The notes under the pieces: generated by a model
Told to the model about the DNA's origin: nothing
The model's input: only the letters and a program-made list of their open reading frames with translations
Database searches by the model: none
In this document: piece by piece, positions 33,215 through 38,478 of the stretch
Layout of the letters: every line of letters starts with the position of its first letter
Numbering within the stretch: position 1 is the stretch's first letter
Position numbers and translations under genes: made by a program
NCBI GenBank assembly: GCA_020436125.1
Contig: JAGQYK010000004.1
Location: forward strand, 91,815-130,292
DNA: 38,478 nt
Direction of reading: 5' to 3'
Origin: Cyclobacteriaceae bacterium
GTDB lineage: Bacteria > Bacteroidota > Bacteroidia > Cytophagales > Cyclobacteriaceae

Positions 33215-35929
33215 ATGAGAAGATTATTACCCCTTGTTTTATTATTTTTTGTTTTGGCAATCCATACTGCTCATGGGCAGTTCAGGAGAAACAGACCGCA
33301 AGAAACGGTGCAGTTGTCTGAGAATTCTCTCAACTATGCTAATCCAATAGAATATACTATTGGTGGAATAGAGGTGACTGGATTAAACATTCTTGACAAG
33401 AGTGCAATGATATCCCTTACAGGACTGAAGGTGGGGGATAAAGTAAAGATCCCCGGGGAAAAGATTGCTGGAGCAATTCGAAAATTATGGAAGCATGGTT
33501 TGGTTGGTGATGCCTCTATCCTTGTAGATAAAATTGAAGGAGATAATGTTTTTCTTACCATAGCACTATCGGAAAGACCCAGGCTAATTGATTTTTATTT
33601 TACAGGAATAAGTGGGTCGAGAGAATCTGCCTTGAAACAAGAACTTACATTAATCAGAGGTAAGATTGTGAACGATGCGATGATCCGCAATACGGAGCTT
33701 TCAGTAAAGAAATTTTTTTCGAAGAAGGGATTCTTGAATACCGAAGTGAAGGTAGTACAGGAAACAGACACCCTAAACCGTGGAGGTGTTAAAATAAGGA
33801 TTGCAGTTGACCTAAATGCGAAAGTCAGAATTCATGATGTGATTTTTGAAGGAAATGAAGATGTCCCTTCTGCTAAATTGAAAAAGAAATTAAAGAAAAC
33901 TAAAGAGCATGCGCGCATCTCTTTACACCGAACCATACTAGGTAATGTGCTTGGATTTAAACCAAGCCAAATAAAATTACGAGCTGACTCTACCAAAGAT
34001 TTGTCATGGAGAGATGTAAAAGAATTTATCAATTACAATGTCAAGCTGAATGTGTTTGCTACTTCAAAATTCATTGAATCTGAGTTTGAAGAAGACAAGC
34101 TAAAGTTGATTGATTATTACAATTCTTTAGGATATAGAGATGCCGAAATCATTAGTGATACCATTGTCAAATATTCAGATAATAGTATCGATGTTAAAAT
34201 AAAGGTGAAAGAAGGCAGGAAATATTATTTCAGAAATATCAATTGGACTGGAAATTATATTTACACCTCGAATACGCTTGACAGAATACTTGATATTAAG
34301 AAGGGTGACGTATACAATAAAGAGCTTATTGATAAAAAGACCAATTTCAACCCAAAGGGGCCGGATATTAGTGGTCTTTATATGGATGATGGATATTTGT
34401 TTTTCCGTGTAACTCCCGTTGAAGTAGCAGTTGTAGGCGATTCAATTGATATTGAAATGAGGATATTTGAGGGTGATCAGGCCACTATAAAAAATGTGTG
34501 GATTGCAGGAAATGAAAGAACAAGTGAGCACGTAATTCGCAGAGAACTCAGTACCGTACCAGGTCAAAAATTCAGAAGATCAGATATTATAAGAACACAG
34601 CAACAGCTGTCTCAGATGGGTTTCTTTAATCCTCAGACCATTAAACAAGATATTCAACCTAACCCGGCAGATGCCACTGTAGATATAGGATGGAAGTTGG
34701 AAGAGCAATCCAATGATCAGATTCAACTTTCTGGTGGATGGGGAGGTGCTTTTGGCTTTGTTGGTACGGTAGGTCTTACCTTTAATAACTTTTCAATACG
34801 CAACGTTCCTGATTTTAAGAAATGGAAACCATTACCTACCGGTGATGGTCAAAGACTTTCCTTAAGTGCTCAAGCAAACGGAGCCTCTTACCAGAGCTAT
34901 AGTTTTTCATTTACAGAGCCATGGTTGGGAGGAAGAAAGCCTAACTCGTTTACAGTGGCATTGAACAAATCAGTTTCACGATTGGCTACATCTACTTTTG
35001 AAGTAACTGATGCGGTATCTTTAAAGCAAAGTGGAATTACTATTGGACTTGGAAGAAGACTAGAATGGCCTGATAATTATTTCTCATTAACCAATTCACT
35101 CTCCTTTTTGGAATACAAGTACAAAGGAAATTACTTCCAGTCATCAGTATTGCCGGCAGAGGGCACTACTTATAGCTTGAAGTTGGAGACCGTATTGTCA
35201 AGAAATAGTATTGACAGTCCGATGTATCCCACACAAGGATCTACCCTTTCATTAAGCGCTTCACTTACTCCACCATGGTCTCGATTCAGGGATGAAAGTT
35301 ATTTGCAGGATATCAACAAGCAGTTTCAGTGGATAGAAATGCACAAGTGGATGTTTGATGCGAAGTTCTACATTAAGCTATTGGGAAGTTCAAAACCAGA
35401 AGGGCGTAGCCTTGTGTTAGAAACAAAAGCACACTTTGGATTTATTGGTCAGTACAATAAAAAGCTAACCCCAAGTCCATTTGAGCGATTCCTGGTAGGA
35501 GGTGATGGATTAGCCGGAGGATTTAACTCTTATGTACTGGGTCAGGATATTATTGGGTTGAGAGGTTATGAGAATAACCTGATTACACCCCCATTTTATG
35601 CGGCACGCTCTTCCGGGGGTCTATCTGGTAAGATCGAAGGGGGAATTGTTTATGACAAATTTGGTGTAGAACTAAGGTACCCTATTTCTTTAAGTCAGGC
35701 GGCCACCATTTACCTTCTGTTGTTTGGTGAGGGGGGTAACAACTGGGACAATTATTTGGAATTCAATCCGTTTCAAATCTACAAATCGGCCGGGGTGGGT
35801 GCTAAGATATTTATGCCCGCATTTGGACTTATTGGGGTGAACTGGGCGTATGGTTTTGATACCTTGCCTGGAGCTACCCAAAAGAGCGGAGCCCAGTTTC
35901 ACTTTACTATCGGCCAGCAAATCAGATAG
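33215..35929 (+). CDS. bamA: Outer membrane assembly factor BamA
   Basis: A 904-residue Omp85 protein. The signal peptide (1-22) is followed by about five POTRA modules (first beginning IEYTIGGIEVTGLNILDKSAMI, last ATIKNVWIAGNERTSEHVIRRELS), then a 16-strand C-terminal barrel. The conserved loop-6 motif is LRGY at 782-785 (VRGY/F in most relatives). The final FHFTIGQQIR fits a barrel-closing strand, though the usual terminal aromatic is replaced by Arg. It inserts barrel proteins, probably including the DUF6089 pair encoded upstream. POTRA boundaries are approximate. It follows uppS by 4 bases and precedes the OmpH genes by 2. Confidence 0.95.
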   Translation: MRRLLPLVLLFFVLAIHTAHGQFRRNRPQETVQLSENSLNYANPIEYTIGGIEVTGLNILDKSAMISLTGLKVGDKVKIPGEKIAGAIRKLWKHGLVGDASILVDKIEGDNVFLTIALSERPRLIDFYFTGISGSRESALKQELTLIRGKIVNDAMIRNTELSVKKFFSKKGFLNTEVKVVQETDTLNRGGVKIRIAVDLNAKVRIHDVIFEGNEDVPSAKLKKKLKKTKEHARISLHRTILGNVLGFKPSQIKLRADSTKDLSWRDVKEFINYNVKLNVFATSKFIESEFEEDKLKLIDYYNSLGYRDAEIISDTIVKYSDNSIDVKIKVKEGRKYYFRNINWTGNYIYTSNTLDRILDIKKGDVYNKELIDKKTNFNPKGPDISGLYMDDGYLFFRVTPVEVAVVGDSIDIEMRIFEGDQATIKNVWIAGNERTSEHVIRRELSTVPGQKFRRSDIIRTQQQLSQMGFFNPQTIKQDIQPNPADATVDIGWKLEEQSNDQIQLSGGWGGAFGFVGTVGLTFNNFSIRNVPDFKKWKPLPTGDGQRLSLSAQANGASYQSYSFSFTEPWLGGRKPNSFTVALNKSVSRLATSTFEVTDAVSLKQSGITIGLGRRLEWPDNYFSLTNSLSFLEYKYKGNYFQSSVLPAEGTTYSLKLETVLSRNSIDSPMYPTQGSTLSLSASLTPPWSRFRDESYLQDINKQFQWIEMHKWMFDAKFYIKLLGSSKPEGRSLVLETKAHFGFIGQYNKKLTPSPFERFLVGGDGLAGGFNSYVLGQDIIGLRGYENNLITPPFYAARSSGGLSGKIEGGIVYDKFGVELRYPISLSQAATIYLLLFGEGGNNWDNYLEFNPFQIYKSAGVGAKIFMPAFGLIGVNWAYGFDTLPGATQKSGAQFHFTIGQQIR

Positions 35930-35931
35930 AA

Positions 35932-36465
35932 ATGCGACCATTCCTGCTAATTTTAGCACTTTTTGTTTCCGGCCTGAATTTTGCAAATGCTCAGAAGTTC
36001 GGTTATGTTGATACGGATTTTATCCTGAGCAAAATACCTGATTACCGGAAAGCACAGGACGAAATAGACCGGTTGTCTGCTGCCTGGCAGAAGGAAATTG
36101 AGGAGATGCAGAAAGGAGTTGAAGGAATGTACAATGCTTTTGAAGCCGAACAGGTGCTTTTGACGGAGGAGATGAGGCAGGAACGTATGGCTGAAATTGA
36201 GAAGAAGGAAGCGGAGTTGAAAGAGTATCAAAGAAAGGTATTCGGATTTGGAGGCTTGTTTTTTTTGAAAAAACAAGAATTGATTAAACCTTTGCAAGAC
36301 AAGGTATTTGAAGCGGTGGAAAAAGTAGCCAAGTCAAACAGGTTAACTATAATTTTTGACAAGGCGGGTGAACTGGTGATGATATATACAGACCCAAGGC
36401 ACGATTACACCGACTTTGTTTTAGAAGAACTTGGATTAGGAGACCCAAATGATCAGATCAAATAA
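35932..36465 (+). CDS. OmpH/Skp-family periplasmic chaperone, copy 1
   Basis: A 177-residue exported protein; signal peptide MRPFLLILALFVSGLNFANAQ, then KFGYVDTDFILSKIPDYRKAQDEID, the classic OmpH start. A long charged coiled coil (about 38-110, Glu/Lys-rich) forms the Skp arms, and IIFDKAGELVMIYTDP ends the beta body. Skp-type trimers hold unfolded barrel proteins on their way to BamA. Directly downstream of bamA, with two bases between stop and start. A second copy follows. Confidence 0.92.
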   Translation: MRPFLLILALFVSGLNFANAQKFGYVDTDFILSKIPDYRKAQDEIDRLSAAWQKEIEEMQKGVEGMYNAFEAEQVLLTEEMRQERMAEIEKKEAELKEYQRKVFGFGGLFFLKKQELIKPLQDKVFEAVEKVAKSNRLTIIFDKAGELVMIYTDPRHDYTDFVLEELGLGDPNDQIK

Positions 36466-36484
36466 ACTAAATACAATTAATACG

Positions 36485-37033
36485 ATGAGAAACTTTTTGA
36501 TTTTATTCCTTATTGGATGCGCGAGTTTTGCGGCTCAAGCTCAAACACCCGCCCAGAAAATAGGGTATGCTGATTGGGATTATATTTTTAGCCAATTGCC
36601 AGAGTATAAGCAGATAGAAACTGAGATGAAGACACATGGAGATCAACTCCAAAATCAGCTTCAGGCAAAATACAAAGACTATGAAACCAAACTAAAAGCT
36701 TATCAGGCTGGAGCTGCTACTATGGTAGATGCCATAAGAAGGGACAAGGAAACGGAATTGACCCAGTTACAGGAGAATATTCAGAAGTTTCAGCAGGATG
36801 CACAAACCTCAATACAGACTAAGCAAGACCAATTGATGGGGCCTGTTTTTAATAAGGTTGGAAAGGCAATTGAGGATGTTGCTAAAGAACAAGGCTATTC
36901 ATTTATCTTGAATCCACAACTCATCGGTGGAGGTGACATTTTGCTTTACAGCGATGAAAAATTTGATATCTCAGATCAGGTACTGAAGAAAATGGGAGTA
37001 ACACCTAAGCCAGTAGCTGACAAGACAAACTAG
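36485..37033 (+). CDS. OmpH/Skp-family periplasmic chaperone, copy 2
   Basis: From the ATG at 36485 (MRNFLILFLIGCASFAAQA) this is a 182-residue secreted OmpH/Skp protein. The earlier in-frame ATG at 36449 would overlap copy 1 and hide the signal peptide. KIGYADWDYIFSQLPEYKQIETEM is the family start, followed by a Gln/Lys-rich coiled coil to about 110, KVGKAIEDVAKEQGYSFILNPQL, and a C-terminal ILLYSDEKFDISDQVLKKMG. A pair of OmpH genes after bamA is usual in Bacteroidota. In many relatives murI follows, but not here: the run ends at a strong terminator. Confidence 0.92.
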   Translation: MRNFLILFLIGCASFAAQAQTPAQKIGYADWDYIFSQLPEYKQIETEMKTHGDQLQNQLQAKYKDYETKLKAYQAGAATMVDAIRRDKETELTQLQENIQKFQQDAQTSIQTKQDQLMGPVFNKVGKAIEDVAKEQGYSFILNPQLIGGGDILLYSDEKFDISDQVLKKMGVTPKPVADKTN

Positions 37034-37053
37034 ACGTATTTAGTTGATGAAAT

Positions 37054-37083
37054 AAAAAACCCTGTCATCGACAGGGTTTTTTT
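37054..37083 (+). terminator. Strong intrinsic terminator ending the bamA-ompH run
   Basis: AAAAAACCCTGTC (37054-37066), loop ATC, then GACAGGGTTTTTTT (37070-37083): a perfect stem of at least 7 GC-rich pairs, extended by A-U pairs, followed by a U-run. It lies 21 bases past the second ompH stop and before the LD-carboxypeptidase start. The A-tract could also let it act on the reverse strand. Confidence 0.95.
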
Positions 37084-37097
37084 ATTACTTTACCTCT

Positions 37098-38000
37098 ATG
37101 AGAATTCCACCTTTAAGAAAAGGTCAAACGATTGGCATTGTGGCCCCTGCCCGAAAGGTGGATCATGAAAAACTTAGAGAAGGAATTCGCATCGTTGAGT
37201 CCTGGGGATTGAAAGTGGAGCTAGGAAAATATTGTTTTGAAAAGGATAACGCCTATCTGGCAGCTACCGATGCTAATAGATTGAGTGACTTTCAACACAT
37301 GCTAGATAGTACCACTGTTGATGCAATCTTCTGTGGCAGAGGAGGTTACGGAACTACTCGTATTCTTGATCAACTTGATTTTAGTACCTTTATTAAACAC
37401 CCAAAATGGATTTTAGGGTTTAGTGATATCACAGCGCTACACCTCAAGCTGCATCAACTAGGAGTGCCAAGTATTCATGGGTGCATGCCCACACAATTTT
37501 CAAATCCTGAATATGCAGTTTCTGTAGAACATGTTAAACAACTATTATTTTCTGCCTCCCCTGTTGAAATTGTAGCCGCATCCAACCAACACAATAGAAG
37601 TGGTGAGGCTAACGGAATAATTATTGGAGGAAATTTATCGCTGGTTGTTGATGCACTGGGTACATCAACGGCACCAGATACAGCTGGTAAAATTTTACTG
37701 CTTGAAGAGGTTGATGAGCAGCTCTATAAAATCGATCGGATGTTAACTCAACTGAAACGTGCTGGAAAGTTATCTCAATTGGCAGGTCTGGTAATTGGTC
37801 ATATGACTGATTTAAAGGATACTGAACTTCCTTTTAATCAAACCATAGAAGAATTGATTATGGATAAAGTATCGGGATTCAGGTATCCTGTAGGGTTTGA
37901 TTTTCCTATTGGCCATGAGGCGCCTAACCTACCGTGGCGTCACTCCTCTACTTCTCGACTTGTTGTTACAAGCGAGCATTCTAAACTGATAGTTGGATAG
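37098..38000 (+). CDS. LD-carboxypeptidase (peptidase S66)
   Basis: A 300-residue S66 (LdcA-type) enzyme that removes the terminal D-alanine from the tetrapeptide of peptidoglycan, or a relative acting on microcin-like substrates. The motif LGFSDITAL carries nucleophile S109, LLEEVDEQLYKIDRML the catalytic E203 and VIGHMTD the H235, so the Ser-Glu-His set is intact. RGGYGTTRIL and PSIHG are conserved. No signal peptide is seen, so it is cytoplasmic, as expected for muropeptide recycling. A -7-like TACTTTAC lies 4 bases before the ATG, right after the terminator U-run. Confidence 0.93.
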   Translation: MRIPPLRKGQTIGIVAPARKVDHEKLREGIRIVESWGLKVELGKYCFEKDNAYLAATDANRLSDFQHMLDSTTVDAIFCGRGGYGTTRILDQLDFSTFIKHPKWILGFSDITALHLKLHQLGVPSIHGCMPTQFSNPEYAVSVEHVKQLLFSASPVEIVAASNQHNRSGEANGIIIGGNLSLVVDALGTSTAPDTAGKILLLEEVDEQLYKIDRMLTQLKRAGKLSQLAGLVIGHMTDLKDTELPFNQTIEELIMDKVSGFRYPVGFDFPIGHEAPNLPWRHSSTSRLVVTSEHSKLIVG

Positions 38001-38001
38001 T

Positions 38002-38478
38002 CTACTCTCTGTTCATAGAAAGTATAACAGCTTTCTTAGGCATCCTTATGCCAACAGCGTACTGAAAAGTAACGGAACCATCAGGTTGAGTTTGCATTAC
38101 GGGCAAAGTGTATAGAAGAGAGTCTTTTCCTATCTTTTGAATATTGTCTGTCAATTCAATATCGGAGGCAGCGGTGTAGGCTTCAATTAGTTGCTGCTCA
38201 ATATCCAATAGTAAAGAGTCACCCGAAGTCAACGGATAAATTTTCACATGATATTCTTCCTGAAGTTTTTTAGTAAAATCATCATTAAGATTTTGGGACT
38301 CTTGCCCCTTAATCTTTTCTGAAATGGATCGCCCGTACTGATAAGCAGCTTCTGTTATTTCTGCATCTGATATTTTCACAATTTGATTGGCTTTCATCCC
38401 CTCCCGCATTTCCTTTTTTTGCTCGTCTGTAAGCCTGCCCTGACAGGCGAAAATCACTAATAGGAGTAATGGTAATAA
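38002..38478 (-). CDS. Hypothetical lipoprotein (partial, start beyond window)
   Basis: The frame runs from the stop TAG at 38002-38004 to the right edge with no stop, at least 158 codons. A GTG at 38457 could be read as a start, but the seven codons before it (LLPLLLL) continue the frame into VIFACQG, a lipobox. So the true start lies outside the window. Mature part: GRLTDEQKKEMREGMKANQIVKISDAEITEAAYQYGRSISEKIKG, then mixed polar strands and a terminal IRMPKKAVILSM. No recognised family or catalytic motif; a heme CxxCH is absent. It is convergent with the LD-carboxypeptidase gene, one base apart. Confidence 0.72.
   Translation of the reverse strand, partial: LLPLLLLVIFACQGRLTDEQKKEMREGMKANQIVKISDAEITEAAYQYGRSISEKIKGQESQNLNDDFTKKLQEEYHVKIYPLTSGDSLLLDIEQQLIEAYTAASDIELTDNIQKIGKDSLLYTLPVMQTQPDGSVTFQYAVGIRMPKKAVILSMNRE

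Noticed and set aside
1-38478. A mobile element, prophage, restriction or other defence cluster
   Set aside because: No transposase, integrase, methylase, nuclease toxin or CRISPR-like array was seen, and composition looks even across the window.

Overview
The window is chromosomal DNA of a member of the Bacteroidota, most likely a Cytophagales-type gliding, aerobic heterotroph. The evidence is moderately low GC, genes mostly without Shine-Dalgarno sequences, Bacteroidota-type -7 boxes (TAnnTTTG) just before several starts, a GldB-type gliding lipoprotein, an ECF sigma factor with a small downstream partner, and the pdxJ / CBS / nadK / DUF6089 / uppS / bamA / ompH gene order typical of the phylum. 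I see no tRNA, rRNA, CRISPR array, transposase, integrase, phage gene or att site, and no obvious foreign island.

Layout. 1-3236 (minus): a LACTB-like lipoprotein serine hydrolase, a serine/alanine-glyoxylate-type aminotransferase and a GntP-family permease cut by the window edge, probably one transcription unit. 3281-5417: a DUF456 membrane protein convergent with DUF1330 and gdhA. 5552-8825: uvrA and a small acidic protein (minus). 9007-10380: an ECF sigma factor whose 3' end overlaps a 76-codon partner gene, then a GNAT acetyltransferase. 10610-14591: a glycosyltransferase, gldB, a zinc alcohol dehydrogenase and a YceI protein. 14728-19524: an M14 peptidase, a DinB-like protein, a DUF5684 membrane protein and a TPR protein. 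19899-22773: an amidohydrolase, a LEA14-like lipoprotein, a histidine kinase and a convergent single-domain response regulator. 22962-26455: two tandem lipoprotein alpha/beta-hydrolases, about 81% identical. 26458-27171: pdxJ.

27233-37033 is a long plus-strand run: YqeY, CvpA, alpha/beta hydrolase, CBS-ACT protein, NAD kinase, two DUF6089 outer-membrane proteins, UppS, BamA and two OmpH/Skp chaperones. It joins cofactor supply, undecaprenyl-phosphate synthesis and outer-membrane protein assembly. In Porphyromonas gingivalis the gene at the matching place encodes the type IX secretion protein PorG, so one DUF6089 gene here is a PorG candidate. The run ends at a strong terminator, followed by an LD-carboxypeptidase and an unidentified lipoprotein cut by the right edge.

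Most of the window is ordinary housekeeping and envelope content. I found no clear new defence, mobile or biosynthetic system. The best leads are the nested sigma/partner pair, the tandem lipoprotein hydrolases, the tandem DUF6089/PorG-like pair, the aminotransferase-permease coupling, and predicted leaderless transcripts.
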